DNA of 64,000 nt from Silvimonas soli (lineage in GTDB: Bacteria > Pseudomonadota > Gammaproteobacteria > Burkholderiales > Chitinibacteraceae): NCBI RefSeq assembly GCF_030035605.1, contig NZ_CP106736.1:3345001-3409000 (forward strand). Direction: 5' to 3'. Positions 56,767 to 64,000 of this stretch are shown one piece after another. The position numbers and the translations under genes were made by a program. Within the stretch, counting starts at the first letter, position 1, and every line of letters starts with the position of its first letter. The notes under the pieces were generated by a model that saw only the letters and a program-made list of their open reading frames with translations, was not told where the DNA came from and made no database searches.

Positions 56767-57546
56767 ATGAACTGGAAAATGGCTTTTTGCGTTGGCGCGA
56801 CTGCGCTGGTAGGTCTGACGGGTATCGCTCACGCCCAGGATACCTTGCGTATCGGTCTGGAAGCATCCTACCCCCCGTTTGAAAGCAAGTCCCCAGAGGG
56901 CAAGCTGGAAGGCTTTGATATCGACGTCAGCAACATGATTTGCGAACGCATGAAGGTCAAGTGTGTGTTCGTTGAGAACGCATTTGACGGTTTGATTCCG
57001 GCGCTCAACGCCCGCAAGTTCGATGTGATCAATTCCGCCATGAACATCACCGCCAAGCGCAAGCAAGCGATTGATTTCAGCGCACCGGTTTACGTTGTGC
57101 CTATCCAAATGGTTGCCAAGAACGGCTCCGGCCTGCAACCCACCGTGGCCAGCCTGAAGGGCAAGACCATTGGCGTGGCGCAAGGCACTTCGCAAGAAGA
57201 TTTCGTCAAGGCGCATTGGGCGACCGCAGGCGTGAAGGTCCAGTCTTACCAGGCTCAGGATCAAATCTGGAGCGACTTGCTGTCTGGCCGCGTTGACGCT
57301 GCCGTGCAAGAATCGCAAACCGCGCAGGACAGCTTCCTGAGCAAGCCAGCTGGCAAGGATTACGCCTTTGCTGGTGCACCGCTGACCGATCCGGTCACGC
57401 TGGGTGAAGGCACTGGCCTGGCCGTGCGTAAAGGCGACAAGGCTACGCACGACAAAGTGCAAGCCGCCATTGATTCGCTCAAGAAAGACGGTAGCTTGAG
57501 CAAGTTGTCGCTGAAATATTTCAAGCGCGACATCATCGCCAAGTAA
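56767..57546 (+). CDS. aotJ: arginine/ornithine ABC transporter substrate-binding protein
   Basis: Periplasmic cationic amino-acid binding protein of the HisJ/ArgT/AotJ type, 259 residues. Signal peptide MNWKMAFCVGATALVGLTGI ending in AHA. Mature start QDTLRIGLEASYPPFESKSP, then EGFDIDVSNMICERMKVKC with the HisJ-like disulfide cysteines, FDGLIPALNARKFDVINSAM and the ITAKRKQAIDFSAPVY ligand strand. Ribosome site GGAGGA before ATG. Starts the plus-strand series that includes the D-amino-acid dehydrogenase, permeases, ATPase and argR. Exact ligand (arginine, ornithine, lysine, histidine) is inferred from context. Confidence 0.85.
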   Translation: MNWKMAFCVGATALVGLTGIAHAQDTLRIGLEASYPPFESKSPEGKLEGFDIDVSNMICERMKVKCVFVENAFDGLIPALNARKFDVINSAMNITAKRKQAIDFSAPVYVVPIQMVAKNGSGLQPTVASLKGKTIGVAQGTSQEDFVKAHWATAGVKVQSYQAQDQIWSDLLSGRVDAAVQESQTAQDSFLSKPAGKDYAFAGAPLTDPVTLGEGTGLAVRKGDKATHDKVQAAIDSLKKDGSLSKLSLKYFKRDIIAK

Positions 57547-57689
57547 TCGGGACCGGGGCTGATGGCGCGTGTCGTCACCCCGATCTACCGCCCTGATTGG
57601 CTACCATCACGATCAAGCGCAAGCCTGCGCGGTGGGCCGATCAAACCTGCAGTTGCCATTTCTGACGCAACTGCCTTTCGGGTTCAGCC

Positions 57690-58937
57690 ATGAAAGTAGA
57701 TGTCATCGTCCTTGGCGCCGGCATTGTGGGCGTCTGTACGGCGATTCACCTGCAAGATCGCGGCCGCTCGGTAGCACTGGTAGACCGGCGCGGGCCGGGT
57801 GAAGAAACCAGTCATGGCAACGCCGGGCTGATCGAACGCTCTGCCGTCGTGCCTTATGGTTTTCCGCAAGATATGGCGACGGTGCTGCGCTATGCTCGCA
57901 ATACCTCGACTGAATTACGCTATCACCTGAAAGCATTGCCAGCGATGCTGCCCTGGCTGGCGCGTTACCGGGCTGAATCTACGCCCAAACGCCTGGCGCA
58001 AGCCGCTGCTGACATGCTGCCGTTGATTAACGCCAGTGTGGCCGAACACCAAGCGCTGATCGCTCGCGCCGGTGTGCAACATCTGGTGCGTGAACAAGGC
58101 TGGCTCGAGGCGTATCGCTCGGCCAATCTGTTTGCACGCGAAACGGCCAACGCTCAGCGTCTGGCCACAGAACATGGTTTAAAAATGGCGGTGCTGGATG
58201 CCTCGCAATTGCAGGCGCTGGAACCAGCCATTGGTGAAGGCTTTGTCGGTGCGTTTCACTGGCAAGACCCGACAAGCGTGAGCGATCCGGGCGCGTTAAC
58301 GCAAGGTTATGCCGCGCTGTTTGCCCGCGAAGGCGGCCAGGTGTTACGCGGCGACGCTCAAAGCCTGCAGCAAACGGCAGATGGCTGGATCGTGCAGACT
58401 GACAATGGCCCGGTCACCGCCAAAGAAGTAGTGCTGGCGCTGGGGCCGTGGTCTGACCAGGTATTCAAACCGCTGGGTTACCGCATTCCCTTGCTGGCCA
58501 AGCGTGGTTATCACATGCATTACGCCGCTACCGGTCCGGTCACTTTGACGATTCCGGTGGTGGATCTGGAAGAAGGTTACGTACTGACGCCCATGCTTGG
58601 CGGCTTGCGTATTACCACCGGAGTGGAACTGGCTGCGCGTGAAGCGCCACCGAGCCCGGCGCAACTGGATCAATCCGAGCGCAAAGCGCGTGAGGTGTTT
58701 GAGTTTGGCGCCCGCACTGACGCACAGCCGTGGCTGGGTTTTCGGCCGTGTACGCCGGATATGCGGCCAGTACTGGGCGCGGCCAGCCAGCATGCCGGAT
58801 TATGGTTTGCCTTTGGTCACAACCATCATGGTTTGACGCTGGGGCCGGTGACCGGGCGCTTGCTGGCGCAAATGATGACGGGCGAAACGCCGCTGACCGA
58901 TCCTCGGCCCTATAGTCCGCAGCGGTTTGAGCGGTAA
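57690..58937 (+). CDS. FAD-dependent D-amino-acid dehydrogenase (DadA/DauA-like)
   Basis: 415 residues of the DAO/DadA family: oxidative deamination of a D-amino acid with electrons to the respiratory chain. FAD motif VIVLGAGIVGVCTAIHLQDRG at residues 5-25, RRGPGEETSHGNAGLIERSA binding the isoalloxazine, a substrate domain with LAKRGYHMHYA, and the C-terminal GFRPCTPDMRPVLG followed by LWFAFGHNHHGLTLGP. It lies within the transporter series, 143 bases after aotJ. With the DauB-like dehydrogenase on the other strand it would give D-arginine to ketoarginine to L-arginine. Other D-amino acids remain possible. Confidence 0.88.
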   Translation: MKVDVIVLGAGIVGVCTAIHLQDRGRSVALVDRRGPGEETSHGNAGLIERSAVVPYGFPQDMATVLRYARNTSTELRYHLKALPAMLPWLARYRAESTPKRLAQAAADMLPLINASVAEHQALIARAGVQHLVREQGWLEAYRSANLFARETANAQRLATEHGLKMAVLDASQLQALEPAIGEGFVGAFHWQDPTSVSDPGALTQGYAALFAREGGQVLRGDAQSLQQTADGWIVQTDNGPVTAKEVVLALGPWSDQVFKPLGYRIPLLAKRGYHMHYAATGPVTLTIPVVDLEEGYVLTPMLGGLRITTGVELAAREAPPSPAQLDQSERKAREVFEFGARTDAQPWLGFRPCTPDMRPVLGAASQHAGLWFAFGHNHHGLTLGPVTGRLLAQMMTGETPLTDPRPYSPQRFER

Positions 58938-59081
58938 CGAACACGCGTTGAACATCGTGGTCACATTCGCAAAGCAAGCTGGCGGGTGTAGCGAACGGAT
59001 ACTGCAAAAACGGTCACTGGCCAGGCCAGCGGCTGATTCGACTCCCTCAGGGAGCGTATTTTCCACCCATGGAGACGTTTG

Positions 59082-59768
59082 ATGTTTTACGGATATGGTG
59101 GGGTATTGGCGATTGGCGTATGGCAAACCATACAGCTGGCGCTGCTGTCGTTGCTGGTCTCGGTCGTCATTGGCCTGGCTGGCGCGTCGGCCAAATTATC
59201 GAGCGCAACCGGCTTGCGGGCCATTGCGACCGCATACACCACGTTGATTCGTGGCGTACCGGATCTGGTGCTGATGCTGCTGATTTTCTACAGCATCCAG
59301 ATTGGCCTGAACCACGTCACCGACGCCTTGCACTGGGATCAAATCGATATCGATCCGTTTGTTGCCGGGGTGCTGACTATTGGCTTTATCTACGGCGCGT
59401 ATTTCACTGAGACCTTTCGCGGTGCGTTTATCTCGGTGCCGCGCGGCCAGCTCGAAGCGGGTGCGGCGTTTGGCATGACTGGTGGGCAAGTGTTTCGGCG
59501 GGTGTTGTTTCCGCAGATGATGCGGTTTGCGCTGCCAGGCCTGGCCAACAACTGGCAGGTTATTTTGAAAGCCACCGCGCTGGTGTCGATCATCGGTTTG
59601 TCCGATATCGTCAAAGCGGCCACGGATGCCGGTAAAGGCACTTTCAACATGTTCTATTTCATGATCTGGCTGGCGGTGATCTATCTGGTGCTGACTTCGC
59701 TCTCCAATCTGGTCCTGAACAAACTGAACAAACGCTATGCCGTTGGCGTGCGGGGAGCGCAATTGTGA
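59082..59768 (+). CDS. aotQ: arginine/ornithine ABC permease AotQ
   Basis: HisQ-type inner-membrane subunit, 228 residues. FYGYGGVLAIGVWQTIQLAL at the N-terminus, IRGVPDLVLMLLIFYSIQIG, YFTETFRGAFISVPRGQLEA and the EAA loop LEAGAAFGMTGGQVFRRVLF. The ATG at 59082 has GGAGA six bases before. 144 bases after the D-amino-acid dehydrogenase. Overlaps the aotM start by four bases (GTGA). Confidence 0.9.
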   Translation: MFYGYGGVLAIGVWQTIQLALLSLLVSVVIGLAGASAKLSSATGLRAIATAYTTLIRGVPDLVLMLLIFYSIQIGLNHVTDALHWDQIDIDPFVAGVLTIGFIYGAYFTETFRGAFISVPRGQLEAGAAFGMTGGQVFRRVLFPQMMRFALPGLANNWQVILKATALVSIIGLSDIVKAATDAGKGTFNMFYFMIWLAVIYLVLTSLSNLVLNKLNKRYAVGVRGAQL

Positions 59769-60478
59769 TCGATATCCTGCAAACCTACTGGCAAGCTTAT
59801 CTGTATACCGATGGCGGGCATTTGTCTGGTCTGGCGATGACGTTGTGGCTGCTGGTGCTGTCGCTGGCGATCGGCTTTGTCATGGCGATTTTCCTCGCCA
59901 TCGCGCGAGTGTCGTCTAACCCGTGGCTGTCGATTCCGGTGCGCGTTTACAGCTATGTGTTTCGCGGCACGCCGCTGTATGTGCAGTTGTTGCTGATCTA
60001 TTCCGGCATTTACGGTTTGTCTTTTGTGCAGCAAACCGAAGTGCTGAACATGTTTTTCCGCAACGGGTTCAACTGTGCGGTGCTGGCGTTTGCGCTGAAC
60101 ACCTGTGCGTACACCACCGAGATTTTTGTTGGGGCGATTCGCAATACGCCATACGGCGAGGTTGAGGCGGCGCGGGCCTACGGGATGTCCTGGTTCACGC
60201 TGTATCGCCGCATCATCATTCCGTCGGCTTTGCGCCGGGCGCTGCCGATGTACAGCAACGAAGTGATTCTGATGCTGCACGCCACCAGCGTCGCCTTTGC
60301 CGCCACCGTGCCGGATCTGCTCAAGGTGGCGCGCGATGCCAATGCGGCCACCTATCGCTCGTTTGAAGCGTTTGGCCTGGCCGCGGTGCTTTATCTGATT
60401 GTGTCTTTTGCTCTGGTTTACGCCTTCCGCCTCGCTGAGCGACGCTGGCTGGCATTCCAGGCACCAGCGGGGCGATAA
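59765..60478 (+). CDS. aotM: arginine/ornithine ABC permease AotM
   Basis: HisM-type inner-membrane subunit, 237 residues, GTG start overlapping the aotQ stop. Segments SGLAMTLWLLVLSLAIGFVM, VFRGTPLYVQLLLIYSGIYG, TTEIFVGAIRNTPYGEVEAA and EAA loop VEAARAYGMSWFTLYRRIII. Forms the heterodimeric membrane channel with AotQ. Followed after 2 bases by the ATPase. Confidence 0.92.
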   Translation: MIDILQTYWQAYLYTDGGHLSGLAMTLWLLVLSLAIGFVMAIFLAIARVSSNPWLSIPVRVYSYVFRGTPLYVQLLLIYSGIYGLSFVQQTEVLNMFFRNGFNCAVLAFALNTCAYTTEIFVGAIRNTPYGEVEAARAYGMSWFTLYRRIIIPSALRRALPMYSNEVILMLHATSVAFAATVPDLLKVARDANAATYRSFEAFGLAAVLYLIVSFALVYAFRLAERRWLAFQAPAGR

Positions 60479-60480
60479 CC

Positions 60481-61335
60481 ATGAATACATCTATCCTGAC
60501 TAAACCCGACCTTAACCAGACTGTCGCCACCGTTGGCGGCCAGACCCTATCTGCTGGAGCATCAGGCATGAGTACCTTGAGTGTTCAGGACATCCATAAA
60601 AGCTACGGCGATCACGAAGTACTGAAGGGTGTTTCGCTTGAAGCAAATGCGGGCGATGTGATCAGCATTATCGGTTCCAGCGGCTCGGGCAAAAGCACCT
60701 TTCTGCGCTGTATTAACTTCCTGGAACAACCCAACGCCGGCAAGATTTTTGTCGGCGGTAACGAGGTCTGTACCGTGGCGGACAAAAACGGCGCGCTCAG
60801 AGTGGCCGATCCCAAGCAATTGCAAAAGGTACGCACCAAGCTGGCCATGGTGTTCCAGAACTTCAACCTCTGGTCGCATCTGACGGTGATGGAAAACATC
60901 ATTGAAGCACCGATGCACGTGCTCAAGCTGACGCGAGCCGAAGCAGAAGAGCGCGCCAAACACTATCTGGAAAAAGTCGGCCTGGCCCCGCAAGTGGAAG
61001 GCAAATACCCGGCGCATATGTCGGGCGGCCAACAACAGCGCGTGGCCATTGCCCGCGCGCTGGCGATGAAGCCAGACGTCTTATTGTTTGATGAGCCGAC
61101 CTCCGCGCTTGATCCGGAACTGGTTGGCGAAGTGCTCAAGGTGATGCAAAAGCTGGCCGAAGAAGGCCGCACCATGATCGTGGTCACGCACGAGATGGGC
61201 TTTGCCCGCAATATTTCCAACCATGTCATGTTCTTGCATCAAGGCCGCACTGAAGAAGCCGGTTCGCCCGATCAGGTGTTTGGCGCACCCAAGAGCGAGC
61301 GTTTGCGCCAGTTTTTGTCTGGCAGCCTGAAATAA
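60481..61335 (+). CDS. aotP: arginine/ornithine ABC ATP-binding protein AotP
   Basis: HisP-type ATPase, 284 residues from the ATG at 60481. Walker A GSSGSGKST, Q-loop FQNFNLWSHLTVMENI, signature MSGGQQQRVAIARAL, Walker B VLLFDEPTSALDPELV, H-loop VTHEMGFARN, and the HisP-like insert VCTVADKNGALRVADPKQLQ. The first 29 residues (to the Met of STLSVQDIHKSYG) are absent from relatives; an internal ATG at 60568 with GGAG eight bases upstream may be the true start. Both starts have ribosome sites. Confidence 0.92.
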   Translation: MNTSILTKPDLNQTVATVGGQTLSAGASGMSTLSVQDIHKSYGDHEVLKGVSLEANAGDVISIIGSSGSGKSTFLRCINFLEQPNAGKIFVGGNEVCTVADKNGALRVADPKQLQKVRTKLAMVFQNFNLWSHLTVMENIIEAPMHVLKLTRAEAEERAKHYLEKVGLAPQVEGKYPAHMSGGQQQRVAIARALAMKPDVLLFDEPTSALDPELVGEVLKVMQKLAEEGRTMIVVTHEMGFARNISNHVMFLHQGRTEEAGSPDQVFGAPKSERLRQFLSGSLK

Positions 61336-61363
61336 ACCGCAATCCAGCTCAACTGGCTGCCTG

Positions 61364-62389
61364 ATGCCGCAATCTACCGCGCCCGCCGCCATCGCAACCC
61401 CTCTTGCCACGATTCGGATCGCGCTGGTGGTGCTGGCACCGTGCTCCATACTGGCGCTGGGCGGTGTCATTGATTGCCTGCGGCTGGCCAACGAGCAAGA
61501 AGGGCGCTTGTTGTACCAGTGGCAAATCTTCGGCGCAGATGATCGCCCGCTGCGTACCAGCAGCGGTATCGATCTGCCAGTCGATGGCGGACTAACCACC
61601 ACCGTGCAATGCGACACGGTGCTGGTGTTGAGCGATGAATTCCGCGCTTTTGGTGGCCACCCTTTGTTTGTCAGCACGCTGGCGTGCGTGGCGCGCAATG
61701 CGCGGCGGGTGATTGGCGTGCAGCAAGGCGTGTGGTGGCTGGCGTTGAGCGGTTTGCTGGATGGCTACCGCACCAGTATCAATTGGGAAGTCTTTACCGC
61801 GTTTGCTGAACAGTTTGAGCGCGTTATTCCTACACAGAACGTCTTCGAGATCGACCGTAACCGCGTCACCTGCGCCGGTGGTCTGGCGGTGGTGGATGCC
61901 ATGCTGGCGCTGATTGGCCAGGATTACGGTGCTGATCTGGCCGAGCGCATTTCCGAGCATCTCATCGGCGGCCCGCCACGCACTACGGTAGACCGGCAAC
62001 GCATTCCCTACGTCACCGGCCCGGGCGAGCGCCACCCGAAGCTGAACGATGCACTGCATCTGATGGAATCCAACATCGAAGAACCGCTCACTACCGACGA
62101 TATTGCCCAACTGGTCGGCGTATCGCGGCGGCAGCTGGAGCGGATTTTTCGCCAGCATCTGGATGCCATGCCATCCAAATATTATCTGGGTTTGCGGCTG
62201 ACCAAGGCGCGCACGCAATTGCAGCGTTCCAGCAAATCCGTACTGCAGATTGGCTTGGCCTGCGGCTTTACCTCCGCCGCGCATTTTTCCAACGTTTACC
62301 GCGACTTCTTTGGCGTTACGCCACGAGAGGATCGCCGCAATTATCTGAACCGTGATGCCATGCCTGAAGGTGGGCAGAGCGCCGCGTAA
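61364..62389 (+). CDS. argR: AraC/XylS-family arginine regulator ArgR (GATase-1-like sensor)
   Basis: 341 residues. N-terminal class-I glutamine-amidotransferase/DJ-1-like sensor (ALVVLAPCSILALGGVIDCL to about residue 190, without the catalytic Cys-His pair evident) and a C-terminal double helix-turn-helix (ITDDIAQLVGVSRRQLERIF-like stretch, reading TTDDIAQLVGVSRRQLERIF, then LQIGLACGFTSAAHFSNVYR). This is the build of Pseudomonas ArgR, which activates aot and aru genes with arginine. It follows aotP by 28 bases, the same place as in the Pseudomonas aotJQMOP-argR operon. It is unrelated to the E. coli ArgR repressor. Confidence 0.88.
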   Translation: MPQSTAPAAIATPLATIRIALVVLAPCSILALGGVIDCLRLANEQEGRLLYQWQIFGADDRPLRTSSGIDLPVDGGLTTTVQCDTVLVLSDEFRAFGGHPLFVSTLACVARNARRVIGVQQGVWWLALSGLLDGYRTSINWEVFTAFAEQFERVIPTQNVFEIDRNRVTCAGGLAVVDAMLALIGQDYGADLAERISEHLIGGPPRTTVDRQRIPYVTGPGERHPKLNDALHLMESNIEEPLTTDDIAQLVGVSRRQLERIFRQHLDAMPSKYYLGLRLTKARTQLQRSSKSVLQIGLACGFTSAAHFSNVYRDFFGVTPREDRRNYLNRDAMPEGGQSAA

Positions 62390-62403
62390 AGCACTACTGC
62401 AAC

Positions 62404-62422
62404 CGTAACCCGGATGAAGCGT
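62404..62422 (+). repeat. fragment of the REP-like element
   Basis: GTAACCCGGATGAAGCGTG right after argR; resembles the left arm of the elements at 52393 and 52831 but lacks the right arm. Confidence 0.4.
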
Positions 62423-62502
62423 GCCCCTCGGGGGTAGCTGATTCCATGACCGGGAATGACGAAATGGAAGGGTTGTGCGGGCGAATAAATTTCCCCCGAA
62501 AT

Positions 62503-62558
62503 TTGCGAAAGTTTGCGTCGTGAACAGGCAAGATCACTCAGCGCCTGCGTCCTAAAAT
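62503..62558 (+). promoter_or_regulatory. aruF promoter with candidate ArgR site 2
   Basis: The 35-bp element at 62503-62537 matches 56288-56322 at 30 of 35 positions. A TAAAAT hexamer follows at 62553-62558, so the element ends over the expected -35 position, as in AraC-type class II activation; no good -35 hexamer is present. The aruF ATG is 131 bases after the element. Confidence 0.62.
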
Positions 62559-62668
62559 GGGTCCTGTCGCATGGGTCGTATCGTCAGGCGAGCGGCGACA
62601 GGCCAGATCAAAGAACAACCAGGTTGGTGCCGGGTGCGGCGCTGGCCGATCACTGAACGGATGGCATC

Positions 62669-63709
62669 ATGCTTCTGGTAAGACCTGGCAGGCTTTCTGA
62701 TCTCGACCAGATCGAGGCAATGGCACGCGCGGCAAGGCCGCTGCTGCATTCGCTGCCGCCTGATCGCGCAGCACTGGAAGCGCGCATTGCGCTGTCGCAG
62801 GATTCGTTTCGCGCCGATGTTGAAACACCGGGCGAAGAGTTTTATCTGTTCGTGCTGGAAGACTCTGCCACGGGCGAGCTGCACGGCACTGCCAGTATCG
62901 TGGCCTCCGCCGGTTACAGTGAGCCGTTCTACGCCTTTCGCAACGATGCGCTGATTCACGCCTCGCGTGAGCTTAAGGTCAACCGCAAAGTGCATGCGCT
63001 GACCATCTCGCACCAGCTCACTGGTAAGAGCCGTCTTACCGGTTATTACATCGATCCACCGCTTACCACCAATCTGGCCGCGCGTTTGCTGTCGCGGGCG
63101 CGCTTGCTGTTTATTGCCCAGCACCGTGAACGCTTTGCACCAGAAATCTTTACCGTTTTGCTGGGGGTGAGCGATGAAAACGGCGATTCGCCGTTCTGGG
63201 AGGCGGTAGGCCGCAAGTTCTTCCAGCGTGATTTTGCCGAGGTAGAACTGGCCTCCGGAGGCCGCAGCCGCACTTTTATCGCCGAGATCATGCCCAACTA
63301 TCCGCTCTATGTACCGCTGCTGCCGCCTGCGGCGCAACGGGCGCTGGGCGAGCCGCATCCCAATGCCGTGCTGCCGTATTCCATCCATGTGGAAGAAGGC
63401 TTCGAGCCCGATGGCTTTGTCGATATTTTCGACGCTGGTCCGGTGCTGACCGCCAACGTGGATATGTGTGAATCCGTGCGCCAGAGCCAGCGCCACATCG
63501 TCAAACGCAGTGCCGAGCCGGTCGCCACCGGCGAGCATTGGCTGGTGGCCAACACGCTGGGCGACGAGTTCCGCTGCGCCGTCGTGTCGCTGCCGTCTGA
63601 TCTGGCCGAACAAGTTGAACTGACCGATGAAATTGCCGACCGGCTGGAACTGGCCAATGGCGACGAGTTTTGCTGTGTGCCGCTGGAACTGGAAGGAGGT
63701 CGTCGATGA
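62669..63709 (+). CDS. aruF: arginine/ornithine N-succinyltransferase, alpha subunit
   Basis: First step of the arginine succinyltransferase pathway: succinyl-CoA + L-arginine to N2-succinylarginine. 346 residues of the AstA/AruF-AruG family with LLVRPGRLSDLDQIEAMARA at the start, GYSEPFYAFRNDALIHASRE, the conserved HALTISHQLTGKSRLTGYYI, and NYPLYVPLLPPAAQRALGEP. The GNAT-like fold binds CoA. It has its own promoter region with an ArgR-like site and overlaps aruG by four bases (ATGA). Confidence 0.94.
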   Translation: MLLVRPGRLSDLDQIEAMARAARPLLHSLPPDRAALEARIALSQDSFRADVETPGEEFYLFVLEDSATGELHGTASIVASAGYSEPFYAFRNDALIHASRELKVNRKVHALTISHQLTGKSRLTGYYIDPPLTTNLAARLLSRARLLFIAQHRERFAPEIFTVLLGVSDENGDSPFWEAVGRKFFQRDFAEVELASGGRSRTFIAEIMPNYPLYVPLLPPAAQRALGEPHPNAVLPYSIHVEEGFEPDGFVDIFDAGPVLTANVDMCESVRQSQRHIVKRSAEPVATGEHWLVANTLGDEFRCAVVSLPSDLAEQVELTDEIADRLELANGDEFCCVPLELEGGRR

Positions 63710-64000
63710 TCGTCGTGCGTAGCGTACAACCAGGCGATCTGGACGCATTGTTTACCCTGGCCAGCCAGACCGGCGAGGGCATGACCAGTTTCAAGCCTGA
63801 TATCCCGGCTTTGACCGCGCGCATCGAGCGTACCCGCCGCACGGTGGACGGCACAGCGCCGCTGGCCGAGCAGGGTTATCTGTTTGTGATGCAAGACACC
63901 GAAACCCAGCGCGTGGTGGGCGTTTGCGGACTGGAAGTCGCGGTCGGGCTGACCCAGCCGTTCTACAACTACCGCGTCGGCACGGTGGTACACGCCAGCC
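63706..64000 (+). CDS. aruG: arginine N-succinyltransferase, beta subunit (3' end outside window)
   Basis: The first 98 codons: MIVVRSVQPGDLDALFTLAS, QTGEGMTSFKPDIPAL, GYLFVMQDTETQRVVGVCGL and TQPFYNYRVGTVVHAS match AstA/AruG, a paralogue of aruF and the partner in the heteromeric enzyme. Strong ribosome site AAGGAGGT before the ATG. The gene runs off the window; aruD, aruB and aruE would be expected beyond. Confidence 0.92.
   Translation, partial: MIVVRSVQPGDLDALFTLASQTGEGMTSFKPDIPALTARIERTRRTVDGTAPLAEQGYLFVMQDTETQRVVGVCGLEVAVGLTQPFYNYRVGTVVHAS

Overview
The window looks like chromosome of a Gram-negative betaproteobacterium, probably of the Neisseriales (Chromobacteriaceae or Chitinibacteraceae type). 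The evidence is an outer-membrane toolkit (lipoproteins, a TolC-type outer-membrane factor, LplT), an RNase E with a long tail, hopanoid genes hpnD/hpnE, and an arginine succinyltransferase cluster with an AraC-type ArgR like that of Pseudomonas. The genus is an inference from protein flavour, not from a search. I see no prophage, transposase, integrase or CRISPR array.

Layout. 1-3180: 3' part of an rRNA operon (23S without roughly its first 80 bases, 5S, terminator). 3314-11372: aroC, a DUF4136 lipoprotein, hpnD-hpnE-yciK, a structured terminator-ended segment that may be a small RNA, a DinG/YoaA helicase and mltG. 12107-13823 (minus): a polar amino-acid permease and binding protein with no ATPase gene. 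14393-17677 (minus): rne, divergent from rluC, a HAD phosphatase, a Rieske protein, sppA, a motD-like gene and a hybrid histidine kinase. 24071-29239 (minus): a TetR-controlled HlyD/ABC/outer-membrane-factor export operon. 29393-34226: lplT, dedA, alr, lysC. 34465-34810: tRNA-Ser(GCT), tRNA-Arg(ACG), tRNA-Glu(TTC) behind a near-consensus promoter. Then a Kef-type K+/H+ antiporter.

Accessory part. 36975-42364 holds a LacI-type regulator and an opposite operon that combines a complete polar amino-acid ABC importer with a glycosylasparaginase-family hydrolase. A perfect LacI-style palindrome lies 16 bases before its first gene. The end of this operon runs into a 62-63 bp tandem repeat array whose last unit encodes the C-terminus of the binding protein. 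42809-48974 is an mgl-type galactose importer, a divergent LacI regulator and a YghZ-like aldo-keto reductase. 49125-52193 is a short form of the large NAD-glutamate dehydrogenase, followed by a non-coding stretch rich in palindromic REP-like elements.

52930-64000 is an arginine/ornithine locus. A minus operon (AotO-like deacylase, ornithine-cyclodeaminase/DauB-like dehydrogenase, DauR-like regulator) diverges from a plus series: binding protein, D-amino-acid dehydrogenase, two permeases, ATPase, ArgR, then aruF and the start of aruG. Together these would import arginine or ornithine, convert the D form through the keto acid to the L form, and feed the succinyltransferase pathway, whose nitrogen ends as glutamate for the nearby glutamate dehydrogenase. 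A conserved 35-bp element occurs both upstream of the importer and upstream of aruF and is a good candidate ArgR site.
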